A stretch of DNA of 64,000 bases from an uncultured Chloroflexota bacterium (GCA_913051545.1 CAJXCD010000005.1:34549-98548); one strand, 5' to 3'; counted from the first letter of the stretch, positions 35,300 through 45,287 are shown. The notes: generated by a model from the sequence alone, not told the origin. Program-made: numbers and translations.

Positions 35300-36439
35300 T
35301 TACCTATCCGAAATAGGCACATACTTCAAGTCACTTGGACCCACATAATCAAGCCTGGGACGTAGAAGATCTTTAACACTGTTTTGCTCTAGGATGTGTG
35401 TAACCCAACCAGGAACTCTTCCCATCGCAAAAAGTGGTATGAAAAGATCTTCCGGAATCCTCAAGAGATAGTAAATTGCACCGGCCCAAAAATCTACGTT
35501 AGGATTAAGGCCTCTACGTGCATAAGGTTCCATAACCTTGGTAACCGCATCTAGTATAGAAAACCATTCGGGCTGTCCTTTACGGTCTCCCAAGGTCTTA
35601 GCCTCTGATTTCAGGTGTACTGACCTCGGGTCCACTGCTTTATACACTGCATGTCCGAAACCCATAACTCGGCCTCCGCGACTTCGCAGTTCCTTTACAT
35701 AAGGTTCCGCATTCTCCGTAGTTCCAATCTCCTGAGACATTCGCATTACACCTTCAGCGGCACCGCCATGTAAAGGACCTTTCAAAGTGGCGACTGCTGC
35801 TGTAATAGCCGAATAAAAGTCAACTTTAGTTGAAGATGCAACCCGAGCAGCAAATGTAGATGCATTTACTCCATGTTCAGCATGTAGAATAAGGTCTTTA
35901 TCAATTAGTTTGGCATCAAAGGGATCGGGCTCATTGCCAAAAAGCATGTATAAGAAATTAGCCGCGTGGGATAGATCCTCCCTGGGTAAAATTGGTTCAT
36001 CACCTTGTCTAATCCTATGGTGTGCGGCAATTACGGTAGGGACTACTGCAGTCATGCGTAACCCTTTTCGTTTAACTGAATCTTCAGAGTTGTTTTCAAC
36101 ATCATCATCAAGACTGCTCATAGCAGACACAACTGTACGCAAGACGTCCATAGGATGAGATGTTTTAATAAGACTTATAAGCTGAAGAATTGTATCAGGA
36201 ACCTGACGAGCTTTACGAAGTTCACTATCAGTCTTATTTAACTCGACTTGAGTCGGAAGTGAACCTTCAAGTAGTAAGAATACCGTCTCCTCAAACGTGG
36301 AATGCTCGGCCAAATCGTGTATGCTGTATCCCCTATAGAGGAGTTTGCCTTCTTTACCGTCAATAAGACTAGACTCAGTCCTTTCAAAATAGACGTCCTT
36401 GAGGCCCTTTTTTAGCTCTACATTTCTAGGAATCGACAT
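35300..36439 (-). CDS. gltA: Citrate synthase
   Basis: A 379-residue short-type citrate synthase that condenses acetyl-CoA with oxaloacetate. Conserved parts are LLYRGYSIHDLAEHSTFEE, LHAEHGVNASTFAARV with one catalytic His, GPLHGGAAEGVMRM, VMGFGHAVYKAVDPR with the second, and NVDFWAGAIYYLL with the catalytic Asp region. The ATG at 36439 has TTGGAG 6 nt upstream; the frame extension to 36451 is not needed. 2-Methylcitrate synthase is a possible alternative function. Confidence 0.92.
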   Translation of the reverse strand: MSIPRNVELKKGLKDVYFERTESSLIDGKEGKLLYRGYSIHDLAEHSTFEETVFLLLEGSLPTQVELNKTDSELRKARQVPDTILQLISLIKTSHPMDVLRTVVSAMSSLDDDVENNSEDSVKRKGLRMTAVVPTVIAAHHRIRQGDEPILPREDLSHAANFLYMLFGNEPDPFDAKLIDKDLILHAEHGVNASTFAARVASSTKVDFYSAITAAVATLKGPLHGGAAEGVMRMSQEIGTTENAEPYVKELRSRGGRVMGFGHAVYKAVDPRSVHLKSEAKTLGDRKGQPEWFSILDAVTKVMEPYARRGLNPNVDFWAGAIYYLLRIPEDLFIPLFAMGRVPGWVTHILEQNSVKDLLRPRLDYVGPSDLKYVPISDR

Positions 36440-36662
36440 AATGCACTCCAATATATAAGCGTAAAACAGAAAAACCTGAGGGGATCAAACACCACATCCA
36501 AAGCCCCTGAAAATATGCTGGAACTGGTGCAAAGAGCAGCACGGAAATTTTAGCATTAGGACAATATAGTGTCAAGAAATCTGAGCGCAAAGCGTCGTTC
36601 CCACACGAAACATCAAATACGCCTACCTGATGGCACATTTCGTCACTTATTAACCTCCTATT

Positions 36663-36689
36663 CACTAATAGTGATAAGATACATATCAC
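36663..36689. promoter_or_regulatory. Two overlapping palindromes upstream of dtxR-like gene
   Basis: CACTA-A-TAGTG (36663-36673) overlaps GTGATA-n7-TATCAC (36671-36689), ending 24 nt before the regulator's TTG start. Candidate autoregulatory operator of the DtxR-family protein. Confidence 0.45.
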
Positions 36690-36712
36690 GGAACAAGAAC
36701 TGGTGATAATAC

Positions 36713-37444
36713 TTGGCAAAACAAAAATCAGAATATAGCAACAAAAAAATGAGCCGACTTTCCATGGCTATGGAAAACTACCTGCTATCTATCATACACC
36801 TAGAGGAGCAAGGGTTACCTGTAACACCTGCAGGACTAGGAAATCAATTGAAACGCTTGCCATCCGGAGAAGGTCTAGGAACATCTCTCCCATCTGTAGT
36901 TGGCATGATAAAGAGAATGACTAAAGAAGGACTTCTAAAATCTTCTGCGAATAAACCTATATCGCTAACTAAGAATGGAAGAACTTCTGCTGAGAGTATG
37001 ATCCGAAGGCACCGCCTTGCTGAATGTTTGGTTGTAACTTTACTGGGACTAGACATTCATAGAGCCCACGAAGAAGCGCATAGGTTAGAACACGCGATTT
37101 CCCCAGATCTCGAATTGAAAATAGCTGAAAAACTAAATCACCCAAGTACGTGTCCATTTGGACATCCAATCCCTGGTGAAAGATACTCAATTCCTATTGA
37201 TTTAACAAGACTGAGTGAAGTCAATGAAGGAACCATATTCACAATTGACCGTGTACCTGAAGACGACCAATCTTTACTATCATATCTAGTCGATAATAAA
37301 ATTCTACCTGGAAATATTGCATCACTAGAGGAATTAGCGATCTATAGAGGAGTTATACGGTTAAGGTGCGAAAATAATGACGTCTTTATAGGACAAGATA
37401 TAGCTGATCGTATATTCGTAAGGGATCTCATATCTAATCAATAA
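36713..37444 (+). CDS. DtxR/MntR-family metal-dependent transcriptional regulator
   Basis: A 243-residue repressor-type protein. The N-terminal winged helix reads MENYLLSIIHLEEQG to LPSVVGMIKRMTKEGLLK. The dimerisation/metal domain has RRHRLAECLVVTLLGLD and HEEAHRLEHAISPDLELKIA, followed by NHPSTCPFGHPIPG, all typical of DtxR. The C-terminal ~75 residues resemble the FeoA/SH3-like domain. It would sense Fe(II) or Mn(II). The start is TTG with a weak ribosome-binding site; ATG at 36749 is an alternative but would cut before the helix. No metal transporter is adjacent. Confidence 0.85.
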   Translation: MAKQKSEYSNKKMSRLSMAMENYLLSIIHLEEQGLPVTPAGLGNQLKRLPSGEGLGTSLPSVVGMIKRMTKEGLLKSSANKPISLTKNGRTSAESMIRRHRLAECLVVTLLGLDIHRAHEEAHRLEHAISPDLELKIAEKLNHPSTCPFGHPIPGERYSIPIDLTRLSEVNEGTIFTIDRVPEDDQSLLSYLVDNKILPGNIASLEELAIYRGVIRLRCENNDVFIGQDIADRIFVRDLISNQ

Positions 37445-37466
37445 GAGGCATCAGGCCGAATGCTAC

Positions 37467-38150
37467 CTAATCAGAACCCTGTGCCTCTCTAATATATCTA
37501 ACCAAAGCCCAGCGTTCATTTTCGGTGAGTAAAAACCGGAATTCCGGCATCGGAGAAGAGGATGTCCTCCCCCTCTCTATCGCAGCGTAACCTTGTCTAC
37601 CACCATTCGATATGAAAGCAAATATTTCGCCGTCTTTGGAATCTATTGTAGCGTCTCCTAAAAGATCTGCTGGATATGGGCCTCGGGACATATAATCTAA
37701 TATAGGTGCCTTAATACTTGGATCATTCTGAGAATCACCACGCAAATTACCACCATGACAAACTAAACAATTAATATCATACAGTTCTTGGATTTTTGTT
37801 GCGTCGTAAGATAATTCAGGCATAACCAAATCCTGATATTCAGACAAGGAATAATAAACAATCTCCCTACCAGTCACTGGAACTGACTCCGGGTGAGATA
37901 ACAACCTCGGCCCTTCTTGAGATTTGTACGACGGTTGGTAATGCATCTCAGAAAAAACCTGAACTTTATTTGATCCCGTCTGAGTAAAAGCTGGCATCTT
38001 AAACTTAGCTACACCATATATCTCCGCGTCGCCTGTTCGTATGTTACCGCATCCGACAATAGAAATACCAAGCAACACTATAATTGTGAGCCAAATAGAA
38101 TATGTCTCACTAAATTTGATACGGTACAACCCTAAGCGGATAAGCCCCAT
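37467..38150 (-). CDS. actE: Alternative complex III subunit ActE, monoheme cytochrome c lipoprotein
   Basis: A 227-residue protein. The N-terminus has a membrane segment ending in the lipobox-like SIVGCGN, so it is probably a lipoprotein facing the periplasm. One heme site, NCLVCHGGNLRG, lies near residue 130; a Met ligand is probably in SPMPEFRFLLTENE. In ACIII this cytochrome passes electrons onward to the oxidase or a soluble carrier. The ATG at 38150 shares its A with the actD stop codon (TGATG) and has GGAGAAGG upstream. It is the last gene of the cluster. Confidence 0.85.
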   Translation of the reverse strand: MGLIRLGLYRIKFSETYSIWLTIIVLLGISIVGCGNIRTGDAEIYGVAKFKMPAFTQTGSNKVQVFSEMHYQPSYKSQEGPRLLSHPESVPVTGREIVYYSLSEYQDLVMPELSYDATKIQELYDINCLVCHGGNLRGDSQNDPSIKAPILDYMSRGPYPADLLGDATIDSKDGEIFAFISNGGRQGYAAIERGRTSSSPMPEFRFLLTENERWALVRYIREAQGSD

Positions 38151-38692
38151 CAATCCTTCTCCCAACCACGCTTAACTCGTTCGGCACCTGCTTTATTCAA
38201 CACTTTTTCAGCATCTTCTACTCTGTCCTGCGAAGTAGTAACTGCAACACCTATAGCACCCTCCGTAATACTATCATCATATGCTCCCATAAAAAGACGA
38301 GGGAGACGAGATTCAAAAACTATCCCAATAACAGTAAATATTATTGCGCCCAACATGGTTCCTTCATACATCACTATAACCATAGGAGGTATGGATAGAA
38401 TTGGTTTACCACCAGTTACCATTGGCCACCCCAACTGAGTTCCAACCGTAAGCAATAACCCAACTGAGAATCCACATATAGCTCCTACCAACGGGAACCT
38501 GTACAATTTGTGTACAGGCTCAGCCTCCCCAAAAGTACCATCCGGGTAAGGAGTACCAGTCAAAACTTCATATTCATTGGATTCAAAATTTGCTGCCTGA
38601 AGGGCATCCAGTGCGTCAGCTGCAGAATCTTCGTCTGAAAAAAGACCGACAACACTTCTGTGACCCATAATAGCACTTAACACCTGTACCAC
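38150..38692 (-). CDS. actD: Alternative complex III subunit ActD (DUF3341-type)
   Basis: A 180-residue membrane protein with an N-terminal soluble part (VVGLFSDEDSAADALDAL, YEVLTGTPYPDG) and two transmembrane helices (VGAICGFSVGLLLTVGTQLG and VMYEGTMLGAIIFTVIGIVF), matching ActD. It is a structural subunit beside ActC. Two starts are possible, GTG at 38692 after a G-rich ribosome-binding site, or ATG at 38668. Confidence 0.88.
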   Translation of the reverse strand: MVQVLSAIMGHRSVVGLFSDEDSAADALDALQAANFESNEYEVLTGTPYPDGTFGEAEPVHKLYRFPLVGAICGFSVGLLLTVGTQLGWPMVTGGKPILSIPPMVIVMYEGTMLGAIIFTVIGIVFESRLPRLFMGAYDDSITEGAIGVAVTTSQDRVEDAEKVLNKAGAERVKRGWEKD

Positions 38693-38704
38693 GATTAAGC
38701 CCCC

Positions 38705-40081
38705 TTATTCACGAATAGACGCCGGTATCGTCCGACGACCAATTTTTATCTCATCCCTGAAAACCATACCTTCCTTAACATCAAAGAGAGGTATCAGAGG
38801 AAACACCTTTGTAAAAAGCAACATCCCTAATATTACCCAAGCAAATGTAGCAGCGACCATCAATATCTCAATTATGCTCGGATGATAACTGCCCCAATCA
38901 AATATGAAATGGCCTCTCCGCATTAATCCAGGGACTATTATAAGGAATCTTTCCAACCACATACCTATATTTACTGCTATCGTAGTAACAAACATCCAAA
39001 AGAGACTACGTCTAACTTTTTTGAATAACCACATAGGAACTGGGAAGAAGTAAGCCGTAATCAAAAAAACTATAAACATACCGCTCCAAGGCCATTGGAA
39101 TACCTGAAGATCACGCATAGCAATCTCAGGATCCTCAAGAGTGTATAGAGCAAAAACCCACTCCAAGAAGAAGAAGAAGAACCACGTAGTAGCAACAATT
39201 ATGAGTAACCGTGCTATCGAATCTAGATGATCACGTGTTATATATTTATCCCACTTGAAAACCCACATCATAATTACCATCAAAGTGGCCACAGCTGACA
39301 CACCAGAGTGTATTGCCCCAATAATAAAATAAGGTGCAAATATTGTTGAATGCCAAGCCTCTGGACCAATCTGAGCAGCGAAATCCCATGAGACAATGCT
39401 ATGAACTGAGACGAACACCGGGAGCACTAAAGCAGACAAAAGTATTCCTGCTACAGTTTGCAACTTCCACTGACGAGGAGTTCCTCGAAATCCCAAGCTC
39501 AAAATTGAGTATATCGCACGTACCCAACCCTTAGTCCGGTCACGTATAACTGCTAAGTCGGGTATCAAGCAGACCAATACGAACAAAGTACTAGCAGTCA
39601 GATAAGTCATTACTGCACTTGGATCCCAGATAAAAGGTGAACGGATATTGACCCAGATACCACGAGCAAAGTCGTACGGGAATACCCACAAGTCGGCACG
39701 CCACGGTCGACCAACGTGTACTAAAGGTGCTGCCATCAGAGCGGACATCAAAGAGAATACTGTCATCACCTCTGCCGCACGCGTTACAGGACGCCTCCAT
39801 TCCGCTTGCGTTAGGCGTAATATGGCAGAAATCATTATCCCCGCATGGCTAATTCCAATCCAAAACACGAAATTAACCATAAAAAATCCCCAGAAAACTG
39901 GTCGATTCAAACCAGTTACACCAACACCTTTATTTAACATGTATCCAAATGCTGAAGCACCAATCAAAAAGACCAATATTGCTACCAAAGTGGCAGGCAA
40001 CCACCATCGAGGCGTACTCAGTACAGTGTCTAGCAGATCCTCATTGATTTGGCGTTGAGTAAGCTGAGTATGTTCCTGCAT
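38705..40081 (-). CDS. actC: Alternative complex III subunit ActC (NrfD-like quinol-binding membrane protein)
   Basis: A 458-residue protein with about ten transmembrane helices. VTGLNRPVFWGFFMVNFVFW, ISHAGIMISAILRLTQAEWR, RAAEVMTVFSLM, HVGRPWRADLWVFPY and RSPFIWDPSAVMTYLT are typical of ActC. This is the subunit with the main quinol-oxidation site in ACIII structures. It starts 3 nt after the stop of the second NrfD-like gene, so translation is coupled. Confidence 0.9.
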   Translation of the reverse strand: MQEHTQLTQRQINEDLLDTVLSTPRWWLPATLVAILVFLIGASAFGYMLNKGVGVTGLNRPVFWGFFMVNFVFWIGISHAGIMISAILRLTQAEWRRPVTRAAEVMTVFSLMSALMAAPLVHVGRPWRADLWVFPYDFARGIWVNIRSPFIWDPSAVMTYLTASTLFVLVCLIPDLAVIRDRTKGWVRAIYSILSLGFRGTPRQWKLQTVAGILLSALVLPVFVSVHSIVSWDFAAQIGPEAWHSTIFAPYFIIGAIHSGVSAVATLMVIMMWVFKWDKYITRDHLDSIARLLIIVATTWFFFFFLEWVFALYTLEDPEIAMRDLQVFQWPWSGMFIVFLITAYFFPVPMWLFKKVRRSLFWMFVTTIAVNIGMWLERFLIIVPGLMRRGHFIFDWGSYHPSIIEILMVAATFAWVILGMLLFTKVFPLIPLFDVKEGMVFRDEIKIGRRTIPASIRE

Positions 40082-40083
40082 GT

Positions 40084-41442
40084 CTACTCCGGTTTACCCA
40101 ATACTTGAACTTCTATACGATGAAATTTTTTATGCACTTGATAAAGCTTCAATTCTTTCTGCTCCCAAATATTTATCACTGGCAATATACGAGTTGCCAA
40201 CATATACACCAAAACACACCCAGCTAACCCACCAATCCAAATCAGAATATCAGCAAATCCTGGCCAAATAGTAGAAGGAACATGTTCAATTTCATGTAGG
40301 CCCGCTTGATCAATAACTGAATATGAAGCTACGTAAATCCTAATCTTATCTAGAATGGCACCAATAAAGACACATCCAGCTATTATTGTAGGACCCCAGA
40401 TACTTCTCCTCAGTGGATTCCATATCATAGTGAACAACGGAACAACAAATAGTAAGACGAATGCAGCAATAAATACCCATATATAAGGACCCGTCATCAA
40501 TAATTCTAGAACGCTTTTTTCCGATGGTTTTGCTCCATACCAAAGAACAATAAAACTGGAGAACCAGAACCAGAACCATAGTAAAGAAAGAGCAAACATA
40601 AGTTTACCCAAACCTCTGAATTGATCAATAGTAAGATAGTCTTGATAATGACCAAAATAACGAACCGCAAACATAGTTAAGACGACTGTTGCAACTCCAA
40701 CTTGAAGAGAATTATGGGCCTGAGTCACAGGATATAGAGCATCTATCCAACCAGGCACTAGAGTCATAGAAAAATCAACAGCAATCAGAAAATGCACAAA
40801 TATAAGAGTCATAAAATAAAAAGCCCCTAGAATTCCAATCCTGTGCCGTTGCATAAACCATTGTCTAGAACTCCCAATCCACCCCGCCGATAAATTGTAC
40901 AACCAACTACCTTTTTTGGTATTCGACATATCTCGTAGAAATCTGATATCAGGCATTAAAGACAACCAAAGTATGAAAAGACCCGTCAGTACTAATGAAA
41001 CTAACCCTAGTGTAGTTAATATATGGGGTAAATTCGATGGGACATTAAGTTTTCCAAAAAACCAGAGAGTCCTTCGACCATCCTCCATATCCGGGAGTAT
41101 CCATATCATTGGTATAAACAATATAATTCCAAACAAGCTTACTATCGAAAAAAGCTCTGATATTCTAGAAATAGATCTGGGCCAATGTGCTTTGGCTATC
41201 CTAGTGGATATCGCGACCATAGGCGCGCCTCCAGCTGCAGCAAATATAAAGGCAAATAAAGCAACGTAATAACCCCATAGGTCTCCTTGTCCAAAGCCAT
41301 CCTGAAATCTAAGTACAAATCCTACTATGCCTGCAATGGTTAAAACAGACAGAATTATAGACACAATAAAAAACCTAGAACCTCGCGGCTCTAAATGTCT
41401 ACCTATAAGATATTTTTGCACAGCGTCTCGAGAATCTACCAC
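40084..41442 (-). CDS. Second NrfD-like membrane subunit of alternative complex III (ActF-like)
   Basis: A 452-residue protein with ten predicted transmembrane helices, distantly related to ActC. Examples are YYVALFAFIFAAAGGAPMVA, PHILTTLGLVSLVLTGLFIL, and IVLWYGAKPS. It lacks the NRPVFWGFFMVNF block of ActC. In known ACIII, ActF is a second NrfD-type subunit, but its gene usually lies at the distal end; here it lies between the iron-sulfur gene and actC. I call it ActF-like from size and fold only. Confidence 0.75.
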   Translation of the reverse strand: MVDSRDAVQKYLIGRHLEPRGSRFFIVSIILSVLTIAGIVGFVLRFQDGFGQGDLWGYYVALFAFIFAAAGGAPMVAISTRIAKAHWPRSISRISELFSIVSLFGIILFIPMIWILPDMEDGRRTLWFFGKLNVPSNLPHILTTLGLVSLVLTGLFILWLSLMPDIRFLRDMSNTKKGSWLYNLSAGWIGSSRQWFMQRHRIGILGAFYFMTLIFVHFLIAVDFSMTLVPGWIDALYPVTQAHNSLQVGVATVVLTMFAVRYFGHYQDYLTIDQFRGLGKLMFALSLLWFWFWFSSFIVLWYGAKPSEKSVLELLMTGPYIWVFIAAFVLLFVVPLFTMIWNPLRRSIWGPTIIAGCVFIGAILDKIRIYVASYSVIDQAGLHEIEHVPSTIWPGFADILIWIGGLAGCVLVYMLATRILPVINIWEQKELKLYQVHKKFHRIEVQVLGKPE

Positions 41443-41470
41443 TTTCTAGACTCCATTGACCGAAGCATCA

Positions 41471-42232
41471 TTAATGAGTACTGGATTCCTTAGCTTCTTT
41501 GTCAACTTTCTTCAGGTATATTACGTTAGGACTTGTCCCCAATTCGTCAAGCATTTTATATCCACGACCATGATGGTCATCCATTTCTTTCTTCCGAAGT
41601 TTGGAAACCCTACTTTCAGGATTATTGAAATCACCAAAGACTAGGGTATCAGTGGGGCAAGCATTAACACATGCCGTATTAAGCGCCCTGTCCCCATCTT
41701 TAAGTTCATTTCCATCACGACCAGATTCGCGCTCAGTTCTTCTAATACGTTGAATACAGAACGTACATTTCTCCATTATCCCCCTGCTACGGACCGTCAC
41801 ATCAGGGTTAAGTTGATTCTTCAAACTTTCGGGCCAGGATGGTTCCCAAAAATTAAAGAACCTTACGTGATAGGGACAGTTATTGGCACAAAACCTTGTG
41901 CCAATACAGCGATTGTATACCTGAACGTTTAACCCTTGAGAGTTGTGGTAAGTTGCAAAAACCGGACACACCGGCTCGCACGGGGCATTATCACAGTGTT
42001 GGCACATGATAGGTATAAACCTAGCTTTTACGTCCGGAAATTCACCTTCCCAATAACGCTCAACCCTAATCCACTGTATGGGACGTCTTTGATTGAAATG
42101 TTCTTCTTCGTTGACAGGAATATTGTTCTCAGATTGACAGGCAACGACGCACGCCTGGCATCCTATACACTTGTCAACATCTATAACCATTCCCCATTTT
42201 TCTTCTGTTTTCTTTTCCTGTGTTGTTACCAT
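41471..42232 (-). CDS. Alternative complex III iron-sulfur subunit (ActB2-type ferredoxin)
   Basis: A 253-residue ferredoxin-like protein with four cysteine-rich cluster motifs: DKCIGCQACVVACQSEN, MCQHCDNAPCEPVCPVFA, RCIGTRFCANNCPYHVRF and KCTFCIQRI paired with ACVNACPTDT. It matches the C-terminal half of fused ActB proteins and the NrfC/DmsB family. It would relay electrons between ActC/ActF and the heme subunit. Here it is a separate gene, 15 nt after actB1. Confidence 0.9.
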   Translation of the reverse strand: MVTTQEKKTEEKWGMVIDVDKCIGCQACVVACQSENNIPVNEEEHFNQRRPIQWIRVERYWEGEFPDVKARFIPIMCQHCDNAPCEPVCPVFATYHNSQGLNVQVYNRCIGTRFCANNCPYHVRFFNFWEPSWPESLKNQLNPDVTVRSRGIMEKCTFCIQRIRRTERESGRDGNELKDGDRALNTACVNACPTDTLVFGDFNNPESRVSKLRKKEMDDHHGRGYKMLDELGTSPNVIYLKKVDKEAKESSTH

Positions 42233-42247
42233 ATTAATATGTCCCTA

Positions 42248-44557
42248 TTAATCACCTGACGTCAGCGGGATAATATGACCACCTTCATCAACCGCCAACT
42301 CAGGAGCAGTGTTTTCAAATCTAGGCAACCGCATCCATCGTCCCGTTTTTTCAATTTTAACCCTAGTAGCAGCCCAGGCAAGGGCACTGGTACCCTCGGT
42401 CCGCTTAGTGTCCAGTATAGATAACACATTAGAACCCCTACCTTGAGAGTATCTTCCCCCAGATGAATGACCTTGACCTATAGGTATACTGACCACGTCT
42501 GGAGAAATACCTGGATGCGGATATGCTAAAGCCTCCACGAAATTACCTCTTCCATTCGTTACCTTTACCACATCTCCCTCTTTAATTCCCAAATTCTCTG
42601 CTTTCCGTATATTAATCTCTACCCAAGTACGCCAAGTAGCTGTAGTGATAGGGTCAGGAGTCGCCTGGAGCCACGGCAAATGAGCTCCACTACCATCACT
42701 AAGAGATGCTGAAGCAAACGGAATCAAATTGAATACATCCTGAGCCACTGTATCAATTCCACCGAAAGAAGGAGGTTGTATAGAACTTGGGAATTCAGGA
42801 GGAATAGGCGCCGTAGAGTCAAACCTAGCAGCTTCATCTCTCCAAGATCCGTTCTGGAGAACGGCATTCCAAAAAGACGGGAAATCAGTAAAATCTCCAA
42901 CACTTTTGTCCCCAGCCACCCCTCGTCCTCTTTCATATATCTTTCTTGCACCATCTCGCAAAATCTCTAGAAAATTATCGGCTGAAAGATCTAAATCTGC
43001 GCCGAGCACTTGAGATAAAACCATTAGAACATCGGCGAAATTTCTGGTACCGTGGTGAATACCTCTATGTTCAAAAAATGGCCTGACGACCGGTTGTTGA
43101 AACCCAACCATTTGATACCCAGGACCTGGATTCGGCACATCGGTACCCCAGTCCTCTAAGTAATTATGCTCTGGGAGTATCAAATCTGCCATTGATGCAG
43201 TATCATCCATTCGGCCAGAAAAGCTCACTATCAAAGGCAATCGTTCTATTGCATCTTTAAAACCTACGCCTTCGGGCAAGCCATAGATAGGATCCGCCCC
43301 GCGTACCAGCAATATCTCTACCTCTCGACGACCAATTTCATCAACGAAATTACTCCATTCATCTAAAGAAGCTCCTGAACTAGCAGGCATTACATCCGAG
43401 AAAGGAGATTCAGGATTTAGTATCACTCCACCCTTTTTACCAACTGACCCCACTAGATAATTTAACAAATAAATAGCGGTAAGATTAGATAGGCCATTTG
43501 TATGTGCACCTGCCGATCCACCTCCGATTGCTAAACTAGGTCTATGACTTGCAAAGTCACGAGCAATTTGCCTTATTTTGCCAGCTTCTACACCAATCTC
43601 ACTTGAAACTAATTCAGGATCTAAATGACTCATATCAATAGACCCATCAGCAGTCAATGACCTAACAGATTCCGGGTCACCTAACCCCTCAGATATAATA
43701 ACCTGAGCTATACTCTGAGCGAGTAATCCTTCCCTACCAGGATTTACATACAACCATTTATCAGAGTTTGCACCAGTCACAGAAAACCTAGAATCAGCAT
43801 GGACAAAAACTCCCCTGTTATTGTCACTATCCCTGAAACGCCCATATGATCTTGCGAATCTTACTGGCGAAACCCATGTACTCAAAAAATCGGCTCCAAA
43901 TGAAAGGAGATACTCTGCATTTTCTATATCAAAGTCCGGCATCACAAATCGACCCTGGCTGTACAATTGGTTGTTATGATTAAATGCTGTCTCCATAGCA
44001 GCCGATAATGTGACACGGTCCAAAGGTTCAAAAACTAAATGCCTCGCACCAATTTTTGTAAGGAAACGTTCTACCACCATACCGAGATGAGACCCAACAG
44101 GGTCAGTAACCATAGCCATACCAGAAGTACTTTGAAGTCCTTGAATTCTTTGTGCCAAGCGAGACAAGGCATCAGTCCAGCTAATCTCTTCCCACTGGCC
44201 AGATCCCCTATCCCCGACCCGAACCAACGGAGCACTTATACGATCGGGGTCATACAGGGACTGGAGTCCAGCTTCAGCGACAACATTGTGCTTACCCAGA
44301 TTGATCGGATAATCAACATTCCCCTCTATCTTCTTAGCCCTTCCTTCCATCACCCGCACAACTATTCCATTGGAGGTTGGGTTCAGTCTATCTAAAGTCG
44401 CATACCAATTATCAGTTCCAGTGACTAAATCCTCTGGCATCTGAATAGATGATTGAACTTTTATCTCATCAGGAGGCACTCCACAAGCCTGAAATACTAC
44501 CGCAGTGGCCGCTGAACCACCCATTAAAGTCATAAATTGTCTTCGTGTAAATTCCAT
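42248..44557 (-). CDS. actB: Alternative complex III subunit ActB1 (molybdopterin-oxidoreductase-like)
   Basis: A 769-residue protein of the MopB superfamily. The N-terminus carries a Tat-type sequence (FTRRQFMTLMGG) followed by a lipobox-like VFQACGVP. DPVGSHLGMVVERFL, GADFLSTWVSPVRFARSYGR, LAIGGGSAGAHTNGLSNLTA, LVRGADPIYGLPEG and ADLILPEHNYLEDWG are conserved. ActB1 retains the fold of molybdoenzymes but, in characterised ACIII, has no molybdenum cofactor. It would be exported folded and lie on the periplasmic side beside ActA and ActB2. Confidence 0.9.
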   Translation of the reverse strand: MEFTRRQFMTLMGGSAATAVVFQACGVPPDEIKVQSSIQMPEDLVTGTDNWYATLDRLNPTSNGIVVRVMEGRAKKIEGNVDYPINLGKHNVVAEAGLQSLYDPDRISAPLVRVGDRGSGQWEEISWTDALSRLAQRIQGLQSTSGMAMVTDPVGSHLGMVVERFLTKIGARHLVFEPLDRVTLSAAMETAFNHNNQLYSQGRFVMPDFDIENAEYLLSFGADFLSTWVSPVRFARSYGRFRDSDNNRGVFVHADSRFSVTGANSDKWLYVNPGREGLLAQSIAQVIISEGLGDPESVRSLTADGSIDMSHLDPELVSSEIGVEAGKIRQIARDFASHRPSLAIGGGSAGAHTNGLSNLTAIYLLNYLVGSVGKKGGVILNPESPFSDVMPASSGASLDEWSNFVDEIGRREVEILLVRGADPIYGLPEGVGFKDAIERLPLIVSFSGRMDDTASMADLILPEHNYLEDWGTDVPNPGPGYQMVGFQQPVVRPFFEHRGIHHGTRNFADVLMVLSQVLGADLDLSADNFLEILRDGARKIYERGRGVAGDKSVGDFTDFPSFWNAVLQNGSWRDEAARFDSTAPIPPEFPSSIQPPSFGGIDTVAQDVFNLIPFASASLSDGSGAHLPWLQATPDPITTATWRTWVEINIRKAENLGIKEGDVVKVTNGRGNFVEALAYPHPGISPDVVSIPIGQGHSSGGRYSQGRGSNVLSILDTKRTEGTSALAWAATRVKIEKTGRWMRLPRFENTAPELAVDEGGHIIPLTSGD

Positions 44558-44569
44558 AACTCTCTCAGA

Positions 44570-45175
44570 TTAATAGTGACAAGTTGTACAGTCAGTTGGA
44601 GCATCATTATTACGGTGACAGTCAACACAGTCACTCATCTTCAAGGAACGCACCTGATTAACTTTTTCCATACCACCTACATCACCGTGACATATACTAC
44701 AGGTTTCAGAGTCGCCACCCATCTTATCAGAGAAGAACCTTATATGAGCTTCGTGAACGAAATGAACGTGATCTGGGACCCGATGAACTCTCACCCAATC
44801 AATTGGTCTATCAGATTCATAATATCCTCTGAGTTTATCAACTTCAGGGTTTCCGTCTCCAACTGTTTTATGGCAAGTCATACATAGGCCAACTGCTGGT
44901 ATTGAAGCAGCCGCATCCTTTGTGACAGTTCTGTGACAAAAAGTACAGTCTAAGCCAAGCTCTTGTACATGAACAGTATGCGGGAATTCAATCGGCTGAT
45001 CGGGACCTTCATTAAACCCAAAAACGTCCAAAGGAAGTCCAAGCCAAGCAGAGAGCACGAATAGGCCCAGAGCTAAGGCTACAACAAGACCTGATACACC
45101 ACCAAGTCCTATAACCCCTAACAGGAGAACCTTCCTTTGAGTTATTCTAGGTTCCTGAAAATCACCTGGGAGCAA
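44570..45175 (-). CDS. actA: Alternative complex III subunit ActA, pentaheme cytochrome c
   Basis: A 201-residue protein with one N-terminal membrane anchor (VSGLVVALALGLFVLSAWLG) and five CxxCH heme sites: CTFCH, CMTCH, CSICH, CVDCH and CTTCH. The spacing and IEFPHTVHVQELGLDCTFCH start of the domain (key part FPHTVHV) match ActA. It is the periplasmic multiheme subunit. It precedes actB1 by 12 nt in the operon. The count of five hemes equals characterised ActA. Confidence 0.92.
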   Translation of the reverse strand: MLPGDFQEPRITQRKVLLLGVIGLGGVSGLVVALALGLFVLSAWLGLPLDVFGFNEGPDQPIEFPHTVHVQELGLDCTFCHRTVTKDAAASIPAVGLCMTCHKTVGDGNPEVDKLRGYYESDRPIDWVRVHRVPDHVHFVHEAHIRFFSDKMGGDSETCSICHGDVGGMEKVNQVRSLKMSDCVDCHRNNDAPTDCTTCHY

Positions 45176-45287
45176 TATGTCTCCATCCTATTAATTCGTA
45201 TTAGTACAGTCTATCACCAAGTTACACTAATCAGCTATACACTATCACCGCGCATTAATGATTCCCATACCTCTAAAACTGAATTTC

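Noticed and set aside
37444..37490. AGAGGCA...TGCCTCT inverted repeat between dtxR-like and actE ends
   Set aside because: Only 7 bp with a loop above 30 nt and no U-tract; too weak to call a terminator.
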